In this document: positions 1 through 5,698 of the stretch, piece after piece
How the letters are laid out: each line of letters starts with the position of its first letter
Numbering within the stretch: the first letter of the stretch is position 1
Origin: Synergistaceae bacterium
Lineage (GTDB): Bacteria > Synergistota > Synergistia > Synergistales > Aminobacteriaceae
Reading direction: 5' to 3'
NCBI GenBank assembly: GCA_017443985.1
Contig: JAFSXR010000051.1
Coordinates: 1-54,569 of the forward strand
DNA length: 54,569 bases
The notes under the pieces: model-generated
Told to the model about the DNA's origin: nothing
The model's database searches: none
Seen by the model: only the letters and a program-made list of their open reading frames with translations
Made by a program: the position numbers and the translations under genes

Positions 1-180
1 AATCTCCCGTGCCTCGTCTACCCTGTCGAGTAGTTCATCTATGGTTCTGACAATTTTGTTTAAGTCGTCCGTTTCAAGCCCCTGACCGCACATGAAAAGT
101 TCTGTAGCTCTGAGGGCTTCAACCGCATTGATTAAGGCAATGCGCATTTCTTCGATTAATTCCGGCGTAAAATTTTTCAT
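1..180 (-). CDS. Small hypothetical protein, C-terminus cut by the window edge
   Basis: The frame is open from an ATG at 180 leftwards to the window edge, giving 60 visible residues that begin MKNFTPELIEEMR. The visible part is acidic, probably helical and has no motif I recognise. The ATG overlaps the stop of the gene before it (ATGA, four bases), and GGAGG lies seven to eight bases upstream, so translation is probably coupled. It closes a tightly packed minus-strand run of tiny genes (1-1243) typical of a mobile element. The true length is unknown because the 3' end lies outside the window. Confidence 0.6.
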   Translation of the reverse strand, partial: MKNFTPELIEEMRIALINAVEALRATELFMCGQGLETDDLNKIVRTIDELLDRVDEAREI

Positions 181-371
181 GACCGAACCTCCGAAAATAC
201 GCGCCTTTGTGAGACGGTTTGAAACTTCGGGGAGTTTTTAAGAGTTGCGCTTTTCTCCCCGTATCTGATAGAATACGCACGTTCACTGACGGTGTTCACT
301 GCAAGATGATTCCGTCTGTGAATGGAATGTCCCTTCCTGAAAAGGTTGGGCATTTCGTTTTTTAATGACAT
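177..371 (-). CDS. Small basic hypothetical protein (64 aa)
   Basis: The longest frame begins at 422, but the ATG at 371 has a clear Shine-Dalgarno (AAAGGAG, eight bases upstream), so I place the start there: MSLKNEMPNLFRKG. The product is strongly basic (many Arg, Lys and His), without a membrane segment or recognisable domain. It overlaps the next gene by four bases (ATGA) and sits behind the Cys-rich small protein at 401-637. A small nucleic-acid-associated protein is possible from the charge alone, but nothing in the sequence proves it. Confidence 0.5.
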   Translation of the reverse strand: MSLKNEMPNLFRKGHSIHRRNHLAVNTVSERAYSIRYGEKSATLKNSPKFQTVSQRRVFSEVRS

Positions 372-400
372 GATTTTTTCTCCTTTCAAATTTTCAAAAA

Positions 401-637
401 TTAACCGCATTTGCTCCAGCATTTATTCGGGCATTCAACGCAACCGCCCTGATGAATTAATTCAGCTCCGCAAACGGGGCAATGATTTTCATCATCAAGA
501 ATTTTCTCGTTGACTTCTTCAGCTCCCGGATACGCAGGCGGTAAATTTTCCCCGTCCCGAACTTCCTGCAAAAGTCCCGAATTTTTTCGCGTCATTGCAA
601 GACGTTCCTTGTGAGTAAAAAATTTTGCCTTAGACAC
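401..637 (-). CDS. Small protein with C-terminal Cys-rich zinc-ribbon-like tail
   Basis: A GTG at 637 is the best start: GGAGG lies nine bases upstream, and the GTG overlaps the stop of the HTH gene before it by eight bases. An upstream in-frame ATG would sit deep inside that gene. The 78-residue product has a basic N-terminus (VSKAKFFTHKERLAMTRKNS), a Pro-rich acidic middle, and a C-terminus with CPVCGAEL, then CVECPNKC and CWSKCG-like spacing. Six cysteines in the last 25 residues suggest a zinc ribbon. The function is unknown; the context is an accessory element. Confidence 0.55.
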   Translation of the reverse strand: MSKAKFFTHKERLAMTRKNSGLLQEVRDGENLPPAYPGAEEVNEKILDDENHCPVCGAELIHQGGCVECPNKCWSKCG

Positions 638-1046
638 TGTAAAATTCCTCCTTCCTCCGTATCTTTGACGGGCGGCCTCTGCGCTTAACAGATTCGGGAA
701 TAATGACATTAACGGTAGTGCCATTTTGCTTTTTTTCCTGCCATGCCCTTATGTCAGACATCCGCCATCGTTTAGATCTCGGCCCGACAGAAATTCCCGG
801 AGGCAACAGACCTAAACGAAGATGCTCGTAAAAAGTGCTATCCGAAATTTGAAGTAAATCGCAAACCTGTTGAACTGTTAGGAATTTATCGGTTTCAGAC
901 TGCAAAATCGGCATTGTTTGTACAGGTTGTTCTTCTCTGTAATTCAGGAACATATCTACGGCTTCATCAAGTTCACGCCGTGCCTCGTTGAATTTTTGCT
1001 GTGCGATTCTTATGCGTGAAAAAATTGCCGACATTTCATTGTTCAT
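630..1046 (-). CDS. Excisionase/AlpA-like helix-turn-helix protein
   Basis: The 138-residue product has a helical, charged N-terminal half (residues about 5-45), which could be a coiled coil. A MerR/AlpA-type winged HTH follows at about 55-105: FLTVQQVCDLLQISDSTFYE, then LPPGISVGPRSKRWRMSDIRAWQ, the usual pattern of excisionase-family DNA-binding proteins. The C-terminus carries RRGRPSK, an AT-hook-like motif, followed by a basic tail. The Shine-Dalgarno is weak (AGGGAC). The gene starts two bases after the preceding stop and overlaps the next gene by eight bases. Its likely job is control or directionality of a mobile element, inferred from family and context. Confidence 0.7.
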   Translation of the reverse strand: MNNEMSAIFSRIRIAQQKFNEARRELDEAVDMFLNYREEQPVQTMPILQSETDKFLTVQQVCDLLQISDSTFYEHLRLGLLPPGISVGPRSKRWRMSDIRAWQEKKQNGTTVNVIIPESVKRRGRPSKIRRKEEFYSV

Positions 1047-1048
1047 AG

Positions 1049-1243
1049 TCAGACCGTCCCTTCAAAAGCATAGTCGCCGCGAAATTCGCCGATTGACTTA
1101 TAGAAACTGCGCCCAAGAACGAACATAATTCCGTCTTCAGACTTATAAATTTCAAGAAGTTCCCACCAGTCCTTGAGCAATTCATTAACTCTGTCGGGGT
1201 CGCTAAGAACTTTAATTTCTTTGATACTTGAATAACGTGTCAT
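1049..1243 (-). CDS. Small hypothetical protein (64 aa)
   Basis: The frame starts at an ATG with TAGGAG eight bases upstream and ends two bases before the HTH gene, so it looks like the first gene of the minus-strand run. The sequence (MTRYSSIKEIKVLSDPDRVN onward) has an aromatic WWELLEIY stretch and a beta-rich second half with GIMFVLGR. Single-domain helper proteins of this size are common in phage and integrative elements. I do not recognise a family. Confidence 0.5.
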   Translation of the reverse strand: MTRYSSIKEIKVLSDPDRVNELLKDWWELLEIYKSEDGIMFVLGRSFYKSIGEFRGDYAFEGTV

Positions 1244-1301
1244 TTTATTCTCCTATTCTGTTAAACTTATTCAATCTCCTAGTGATAAGGAGGTGATTTT
1301 T

Positions 1302-1544
1302 ATGCGTGGCATTGTGTTAGCCGCAACCCCCGCAGCAGTTGTCGCACACCTCGAAAACGGGGAATTTGCGCTTATTGAACTGCTCGGAGGCTATGATGTT
1401 GAACGCGGAGATATCCTCGAAGGAAATTTAGCTGACGAAGGTTCTCATGAAATAACAAACCTTACGCAGTTAGAGGATGAAATGTCCGTTGTGGTTCAAC
1501 GTATCTGCCGCTCTTTCAATGACGCAATCAGTCGCATTTGGTAA
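1302..1544 (+). CDS. Small hypothetical protein (80 aa)
   Basis: The start is the ATG at 1302, five bases behind a near-perfect Shine-Dalgarno (AAGGAGGTGA). A GTG at 1293 lies inside that ribosome site and is rejected. The product is acidic. Its N-terminal half (RGIVLAATPAAVVAHLENGE) resembles a small beta-barrel, followed by a helical C-terminus with VVVQRICRSF. It is divergent from the HTH run at its left, and its 3' end converges with and overlaps 1528-1728 by 17 bases. Family unknown. Confidence 0.55.
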   Translation: MRGIVLAATPAAVVAHLENGEFALIELLGGYDVERGDILEGNLADEGSHEITNLTQLEDEMSVVVQRICRSFNDAISRIW

Positions 1545-1728
1545 CATCGCCATATTTGGAATAATGACGTTGTGAATCCGGTATGCTCTGGAGTGAGGCT
1601 TCTACTCTAACCAGAGCATCTTTCAAAATTTTTACTGGATTTTCATCAAATCCTGCAAAAATTTTGACTTCATAGCTACCAGTTTTCATTTCCTCATTGG
1701 TCGTATACCTTACAGAAATTGTGGCCAT
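1528..1728 (-). CDS. Small hypothetical protein (66 aa)
   Basis: The ATG has GGGAGGA about six bases upstream. The 66-residue product starts MATISVRYTTNEEMKTGSYE and looks beta-rich at first, then helical (VKILKDALVRVEASLQSI). It lies 12 bases behind the XRE repressor gene and on the same strand, so both are probably on one transcript. It has no recognisable domain. It may be a partner of the repressor or simply another small gene of the element. Confidence 0.5.
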   Translation of the reverse strand: MATISVRYTTNEEMKTGSYEVKIFAGFDENPVKILKDALVRVEASLQSIPDSQRHYSKYGDVTKCD

Positions 1729-1740
1729 TTTCGTTCCTCC

Positions 1741-2211
1741 CTAAGCCGGCTGAATTGCACTGACAGTCGCATTAAAATCAGGTATCTGAGCTTCTGCCTC
1801 GTCCTTATGGTCGAACATCCAGCAAGCCTTTTGAAAACTTGCGATGATTTTTTTCAGCGACTCTTCGCGTTCTTGCGGCGTTCCAATATTAATCATTCCC
1901 CCAATGTGAATCTGCGGTTTTTCGTCATCGACACCATAAAAGAAAGAGTTATCCGTAATTTCAATTCCTGCTACGTTTGGCAAAGTTTTCACCCCCACTA
2001 AAATTTTTACTTCAAATTCCTGTTTATCCCTATCGTTAAGAAGGTCTGCTTCTGAACAGCCGAGAGCCTCGCAAAGTTTTTTAATATCGCTAATTTTTGG
2101 TTCTCTTTGTCCTAGTTCCCAACGACGTATGGTATTTTCGTGGCAGCCTACTTTTTCTGCGAGTTTTTCTTGGGTCATGCCTTGCTTTTCTCGAAGCTCT
2201 CTTAAAAACAT
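1741..2211 (-). CDS. XRE-family transcriptional regulator
   Basis: Residues 1-58 form a textbook lambda-Cro/XRE HTH: LREKQGMTQEKLAEKVGCHE, then NTIRRWELGQREPK. The rest (60-156) is an acidic, partly beta-rich extension I cannot assign; it may be an effector or dimerisation region. GGAGGTGA precedes the ATG. The gene is divergent from a second XRE gene at 2373 whose recognition helix is almost the same (CHENTIRRWELG against VHENTLRRWELG). A CI/Cro-like switch on the shared 161-bp intergenic region is a reasonable inference. Confidence 0.8.
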   Translation of the reverse strand: MFLRELREKQGMTQEKLAEKVGCHENTIRRWELGQREPKISDIKKLCEALGCSEADLLNDRDKQEFEVKILVGVKTLPNVAGIEITDNSFFYGVDDEKPQIHIGGMINIGTPQEREESLKKIIASFQKACWMFDHKDEAEAQIPDFNATVSAIQPA

Positions 2212-2372
2212 ATTCTCACCTCCAACTTTTTATGATTGATAATTTTACAACCCGTTCGGCGTGTTGTCAACATAAAAAGCTAAATAGGTAGAAAAATAAA
2301 ACTTTTTAGCACTGGTAAAAAAGTACCTAAATGGGTAGAATTTATAAAACATTAGATAAGGAGATGAAAATC
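2212..2372. promoter_or_regulatory. Divergent control region between two XRE genes
   Basis: The region holds direct repeats CTAAATAGGTAGAA (near 2279-2292) and CTAAATGGGTAGAA (near 2327-2340). The second sits in an imperfect palindrome TACC-TAAATG-GGTA, with another GGTA...TACC arrangement just before it. Repeats of this kind between divergent repressor genes are typical operators. The assignment rests on position and symmetry only. Confidence 0.45.
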
Positions 2373-2744
2373 ATGACGCTGGGAGAAAGGATTAAGAATT
2401 TTAGAAAAGGACGTTTTTCACAGGCTGAATTAGCCGATATCGTCGGCGTGCATGAGAATACTTTAAGGAGATGGGAATTAGGCGAGCGATCTCCCGATGC
2501 TGACGCTCTCATGAAACTTTCAAAAGCGTTAGGAGTTTCAATTTCTGAACTCATGGAAGAAAACGATGTTGAAGTAATACAGAAAAAAATGCCTAGTTCA
2601 ACTACAAAAAGCAGTAAGGGAATGTTAATTTATGAACGAGACGGCGAACGTTTAGAATTGCCGCCCACTGAGCAGGGATATAACATAATGAATAATATAG
2701 CTGCTGCAATAGCTTCAAGAACGGCGAAAGTAGCCGTATTGTAA
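2373..2744 (+). CDS. XRE-family transcriptional regulator
   Basis: The start is the ATG at 2373 behind AAGGAG (spacing about eight bases). The longer frame from 2331 begins inside the operator-like repeats and is less likely. Residues 1-55 are an XRE HTH (LGERIKNFRKGRFSQAELAD, then VHENTLRRWELGERSPDADA). A short linker and a C-terminal part follow with MLIYERDGERLELPPTEQGY, a small-domain pattern often seen after the HTH in phage-type repressors. It is divergent from 1741-2211, and its recognition helix suggests a shared operator set. Confidence 0.8.
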   Translation: MTLGERIKNFRKGRFSQAELADIVGVHENTLRRWELGERSPDADALMKLSKALGVSISELMEENDVEVIQKKMPSSTTKSSKGMLIYERDGERLELPPTEQGYNIMNNIAAAIASRTAKVAVL

Positions 2745-2769
2745 TGAATAAGAGCAACGAAAAATAAAG

Positions 2770-3429
2770 ATGATTATCTTAAAATTTTTTAACTTGATAG
2801 CACATGTTTTCGTGGGATTTTTCACGGTGTCTTTTTTTATGACAGGAATAAAAGTTGCTAAATCACCAGAAGATCTTGCAAAAGTCCTCGTTATGCTGGG
2901 TATATTTTCTCTTTTAGGAATGTACCCAGCAATAATAGCTAAGCGAAAATCCTTTAGATTTTTAGGATTTAAGTTATGGCTGTATGTAACTTTTATTCCT
3001 GTCATATCGTGGCTAAATATTTTAGCGGCACGCCCTGCTGTTATGAGTGAACATCAAGCAAACACCAGAATATTGGGAGTATCAGAAGAAAACAAAAAGT
3101 CAAGTATAAAAGAATCTTTTCAACAAGTTGATAACGTCAATAAGAAGAGCAAAGAAAATTTGGAGCGAATATGGGAAAAGTGGGAGCTTGAACATACGAA
3201 GCCCTCTCAACGGCAACGTTGGGAACGCGCATTGAAAGATTGTAGTTTAGTGAAAATGCTTGACGCTGAGCAAGGGGTTGCGTTAATTAAGGGGCGCAGG
3301 GGAGGTGAATACGTAGCTTCTCTCTTAAATTGTAGTTGTCCTGATTTTCAGAAAAGAATGAAACCATGTAAGCATATGTATTTACTTGCATCGCACTTTG
3401 GGCTTTTTGATCCGTACAGTACATTTTAA
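2770..3429 (+). CDS. Membrane protein with C-terminal SWIM zinc finger
   Basis: The 219-residue product begins with two or three hydrophobic segments (about residues 5-25, 38-55 and 68-85). A charged, probably helical linker with ENLERIWEKW follows. The C-terminus holds NCSCPDFQKRMKPCKHMYLL, which fits the SWIM pattern CxCx(n)CxH. SWIM domains are established nucleic-acid or protein interaction zinc fingers; tethering one to the membrane is unusual. The start is uncertain because no clear Shine-Dalgarno precedes the ATG at 2770. It follows the XRE gene by 25 bases and may be co-transcribed with it. Confidence 0.6.
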   Translation: MIILKFFNLIAHVFVGFFTVSFFMTGIKVAKSPEDLAKVLVMLGIFSLLGMYPAIIAKRKSFRFLGFKLWLYVTFIPVISWLNILAARPAVMSEHQANTRILGVSEENKKSSIKESFQQVDNVNKKSKENLERIWEKWELEHTKPSQRQRWERALKDCSLVKMLDAEQGVALIKGRRGGEYVASLLNCSCPDFQKRMKPCKHMYLLASHFGLFDPYSTF

Positions 3430-3457
3430 GTTTTTAGTAAAAAGGGGAGAGAAAAAA

Positions 3458-3676
3458 ATGACCGTACAAATAGAATTATCGCCCGAACTTGAACGACAGG
3501 TAAATTTTTGGGCAGGGAAAAGTCATGAAACGCCAAGCGAATTAACACTTCGCTTGCTTGAAGAATATGTAGACGATTGTCAAAACACGCACGAATTTTT
3601 CTCAAAAGAGGGAATGGATGACTCGTGCCTTTATAGTTCAGCGGAAGTGAAAAAATATCTTGGCTTGGAAAGTTGA
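3458..3676 (+). CDS. Antitoxin of a type II toxin-antitoxin pair
   Basis: The 72-residue product starts at an ATG with AAAGGGGAG upstream; the longer frame from 3386 overlaps the SWIM gene and is rejected. The N-terminus (MTVQIELSPELERQVNFWAG) with SELTLRLLEEYVDD resembles a ribbon-helix-helix DNA-binding domain, and the C-terminal half would wrap the toxin. It overlaps the next gene, a RelE-like toxin, by 17 bases, the usual antitoxin-first order. Confidence 0.7.
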   Translation: MTVQIELSPELERQVNFWAGKSHETPSELTLRLLEEYVDDCQNTHEFFSKEGMDDSCLYSSAEVKKYLGLES

Positions 3677-3923
3677 GTACACAAAAACTGCTCGTGAACA
3701 ACTTAAAAAATTACCTAGCGACATTGCATTAAGAATCACGAAATATATGGATAAACGGGCTGCTGAGGCTCCACGTCAGTACGGCAAAGCAATGAAGGGT
3801 GAATACGCTGGCCGTTGGCGTTATAGAGTAGGGGATTATCGCATAGTTTGTTTGCTCCGTGATGACGTGCTTGTAATTGAAGTTGTAAGAGTTGGGCATC
3901 GTAAAAATGTTTATAAAAATTAA
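3660..3923 (+). CDS. RelE/ParE-family toxin
   Basis: The 87-residue product matches the RelE/ParE fold. AWKVEYTKTAREQLKKLPSD is the usual first strand and helix. KRAAEAPRQYGKAMKG is followed by GRWRYRVGDYRIVCLLRDD, and VVRVGHRKNVYKN closes the protein. RelE members cleave mRNA at the ribosome, whereas ParE members poison gyrase; the conserved R-Y-R-V-G-D-Y-R-I run favours the RelE side. The start is a TTG at 3660 inside the antitoxin gene, so translation is coupled. The 76-bp repeat copy A begins nine bases after the stop. Confidence 0.8.
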   Translation: MAWKVEYTKTAREQLKKLPSDIALRITKYMDKRAAEAPRQYGKAMKGEYAGRWRYRVGDYRIVCLLRDDVLVIEVVRVGHRKNVYKN

Positions 3924-3932
3924 AATTTTTGG

Positions 3933-4008
3933 CCGTAGAAAAAATAATTTGATTTTATCTTAAAAATTGCATAAAAGAGCGGATTTTGCCGTTTTATTTC
4001 GGGGTCGT
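3933..4008 (+). repeat. 76-bp direct repeat, copy A
   Basis: The first 55 bases are identical to 5372-5426, and the last 20 nearly so (ending TTTATTTCGGGGTCGT in both). The copy lies just after the RelE-like toxin gene. It contains no open frame of note. Together with copy B it brackets a 1.36-kb segment with a gene fragment, dinD and a hicB-like gene. Confidence 0.85.
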
Positions 4009-4020
4009 AAATAAAACGGC
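3988..4020. other. Perfect 12-bp stem-loop at the edge of repeat copy A
   Basis: GCCGTTTTATTT pairs without mismatch with AAATAAAACGGC across a nine-base loop. There is no T-tract on the plus strand, so it is not a classic terminator in that direction. The left arm lies in the 76-bp repeat and the right arm just outside it, so repeat copy B lacks the structure. Confidence 0.7.
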
Positions 4021-4053
4021 AAAAGTAATGAAGAATTTGTTGCTAAGTTGTTT

Positions 4054-4197
4054 ATGAATAGGGCAATGGGCGAAAAGTTTAATTGGGACAGGTCGCCTAA
4101 AGAACTTCATAGTGAGTTAATGAAGTTAAATGTGACAGAAGATTGTACGTACTGGGTACACGGCGGCATGTTGTCGAGAGCTGATGACTATAAATGA
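4054..4197 (+). pseudogene. Short orphan reading frame or gene remnant (47 aa)
   Basis: The frame is open from about 4021 and its first ATG is at 4054; it ends at a TGA at 4195-4197. The peptide contains MNRAMGEKFNWDRSPKELHS and TEDCTYWVHGGMLSRADDY, which looks like real protein rather than chance. No Shine-Dalgarno is seen, and the frame emerges directly from the repeat/stem-loop junction, so it is probably the 3' remnant of a gene cut by the repeat. The parent family is not recognised. The rest of the 347-bp gap (3924-4270) holds the repeat, the stem-loop and the dinD leader. Confidence 0.4.
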
Positions 4198-4270
4198 AAT
4201 TAGTAAAGACGAATGAATACAGAAAATTTTAGACAGCTGGCGTGGGCTCAACGATTGAAAGGAATATTTT

Positions 4271-5071
4271 ATGGCGAATATAAATAATATTTTCGAAGAA
4301 ATAAAGCATTTTGATGATGACGGTCATGAATATTGGAGTAGTAGAGAACTTGCTCTAGTCTTGGATTATGTTGATTATCGTAATTTTGAAAATGTCATTG
4401 AGAGTGCTAAAAAAGCGTGCGAAAATAGCTCGCAGACTGTGTCTGATCATTTCGTTGACGTCACCGAAATGATAAAACTTCCTAAAGGAGCGGAACGGCA
4501 AATCAAAACGACGCTTTTATCTCGTTATGCCTGCTACTTAATAGTCCAGAGTGCCGATCCCAGAAAAGAAGCTGTTGCTCTCGGCCACAGTTACTTTGCC
4601 ATTCAGACTCGTCGTCAGGAATTGGAAGATAATCGTCGTTTGCAACTTCGCCAAGAGATTAAAGAACATAATAAAGGTCTTGCATCAGCAGCGAAACAAG
4701 CTGGTGTAGTCGAGCCAATAGATTACGCGATATTTCAAAACTCTGGCTATCGTGGCTTATATGGCGGATTGACGAAACAGGATATCCATAAACGGAAAGG
4801 TCTAAAAAAGTCTCAGGATATTCTTGACCATATGGGAAGCGAAGAATTAGCGGCGAATCTTTTCAGGGCAACTCAAACGGAGGCAAAGTTAATACACGAT
4901 GGCATTCATACAAAACAAGATGCTAACGCTACGCATTTTGCTGTTGGTAAAAAAATTAGAGACATTATCAAGGAATTTGGAAATACTATGCCCGAAGATC
5001 TTCCTACACCGCAAGAGAGTATAAAACAATTAGAAAGAAGAAAAAACAAAGAAAAAAAGGAGTTGCAATGA
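4271..5071 (+). CDS. dinD: DNA-damage-inducible protein D homologue
   Basis: The 266-residue product is co-linear with E. coli DinD: FEEIKHFDDDGHEYWSSREL, then DYVDYRNFENVIESAKKACE, LSRYACYLIVQSADPRKEAV, YRGLYGGLTKQDIHKRKGLK, ILDHMGSEELAANLFRATQT and a PEDLPTP segment near the end. E. coli DinD is LexA-controlled and reported to inhibit RecA-mediated strand exchange. I see no obvious LexA box upstream. AAAGGA lies eight bases before the ATG. A 24-codon frame (4213-4287) overlaps the start and could be a leader peptide. The gene overlaps a hicB-like gene by four bases (ATGA), so the two are one unit. Confidence 0.85.
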   Translation: MANINNIFEEIKHFDDDGHEYWSSRELALVLDYVDYRNFENVIESAKKACENSSQTVSDHFVDVTEMIKLPKGAERQIKTTLLSRYACYLIVQSADPRKEAVALGHSYFAIQTRRQELEDNRRLQLRQEIKEHNKGLASAAKQAGVVEPIDYAIFQNSGYRGLYGGLTKQDIHKRKGLKKSQDILDHMGSEELAANLFRATQTEAKLIHDGIHTKQDANATHFAVGKKIRDIIKEFGNTMPEDLPTPQESIKQLERRKNKEKKELQ

Positions 5072-5355
5072 AAAATTTAGATTATTACATGTCGCTTCCT
5101 TACGAAATTAAATTAGAGGAATTATCTGAAGATGACGGAGGCGGAATTTTTTTGTCTATCCCACTCTTAGGAGAAATGGCTGTTTGCGCTCACGGTGATA
5201 CTTATCCCGAAGCAAGAGCAAAACTCGAACTCGTGAAAAGGGATTACTTTGAAATGTGGTTGAAAGACGGTTGGGAAATTCCAGAGCCACAAGGTGAAAA
5301 TTTGCTTGGAAATACGGAAATTTATGTCAGGGAACTTGCGGCGATTGGCGTGTAG
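5068..5355 (+). CDS. HicB-like antitoxin-family protein without adjacent hicA
   Basis: The 95-residue product starts YYMSLPYEIKLEELSEDDGG after a short N-terminus and continues with LLGEMAVCAHGDTYPEARAK, the degenerate RNase-H-like fold of HicB antitoxins. The C-terminus (WEIPEPQGEN...) is short and lacks an obvious HTH or ribbon-helix-helix. HicB normally neutralises the mRNA-cleaving toxin HicA, but no HicA-like frame is near. The gene is coupled to dinD by an ATGA overlap, suggesting a function with DinD or an orphan antitoxin. Confidence 0.7.
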   Translation: MKNLDYYMSLPYEIKLEELSEDDGGGIFLSIPLLGEMAVCAHGDTYPEARAKLELVKRDYFEMWLKDGWEIPEPQGENLLGNTEIYVRELAAIGV

Positions 5356-5371
5356 TTGACCGTAGAAAAAA

Positions 5372-5446
5372 CCGTAGAAAAAATAATTTGATTTTATCTT
5401 AAAAATTGCATAAAAGAGCGGATTTTGTTTTTTATTTCGGGGTCGT
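5372..5446 (+). repeat. 76-bp direct repeat, copy B
   Basis: This copy matches 3933-4008 (55 identical bases at its start, one-base indel and a few changes after). An extra CCGTAGAAAAAA unit stands immediately upstream, making a short tandem. The copy lies just downstream of the hicB-like stop. Beyond it, the sequence to 5504 shows no gene. Confidence 0.85.
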
Positions 5447-5504
5447 TCACCGGCTCCAGAAGAAAATTAATGCGGATTTGACCGCTTCGCTTATAAATAT
5501 AAAA

Positions 5505-5530
5505 GACTCGCCGAGAAGCGAGTCCTTTTT
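5505..5530 (+). terminator. Rho-independent terminator
   Basis: GACTCGC and GCGAGTC form a 7-bp stem with a six-base loop, followed by CTTTTT. It would end plus-strand transcription from the accessory genes and may also act on the minus strand, where A-rich and T-rich tracts flank it. The stretch 5356-5698 otherwise holds repeat copy B, a promoter-like element and one copy of the operon-end repeat, and no gene. Confidence 0.7.
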
Positions 5531-5543
5531 GTTATAAAATTTT

Positions 5544-5554
5544 TATGCTAAAAT
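5544..5554 (+). promoter_or_regulatory. Extended -10 promoter-like element pointing at hydA antisense
   Basis: TATGCTAAAAT is an extended -10 motif. A 19-base stretch around it is repeated identically before the permease gene at 27934, where it makes sense as a promoter. Here no plus-strand gene follows; a transcript would cross the operon-end repeat and run antisense into hydA. Confidence 0.4.
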
Positions 5555-5588
5555 ATTTTGCTTAAGATTATAAAATTCACAGAAGAAA

Positions 5589-5698
5589 AATTTTTTACCA
5601 CTACATTTGCCACTACAAAAATCTCAAAAATTTCTTGCCCTCGTAAAAATTCACAGAGCTGATTCAAAAATTATAGTCGCGATTTTTTTCTCGACACC
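5589..5698 (-). repeat. Operon-end repeat, copy 1
   Basis: Read on the minus strand, it begins directly at the stop codon of hydA and aligns over about 110 bp with 33013-33122 and 52691-52800. The best conserved part reads TTTGAGATTTTTGTAG then TGGCAAATGTAGTGG followed by an A-run. As with the other copies, it follows the last gene of an operon in the same orientation, with a hairpin beyond it (5505-5530). The function is unknown. Confidence 0.7.

Noticed and set aside
5440-5480. tRNA 3' end (GGGTCGTTCACC then GGCTCCA) as an attachment site
   Set aside because: No cloverleaf can be built around it, and the matching bases are too few; it may be chance.
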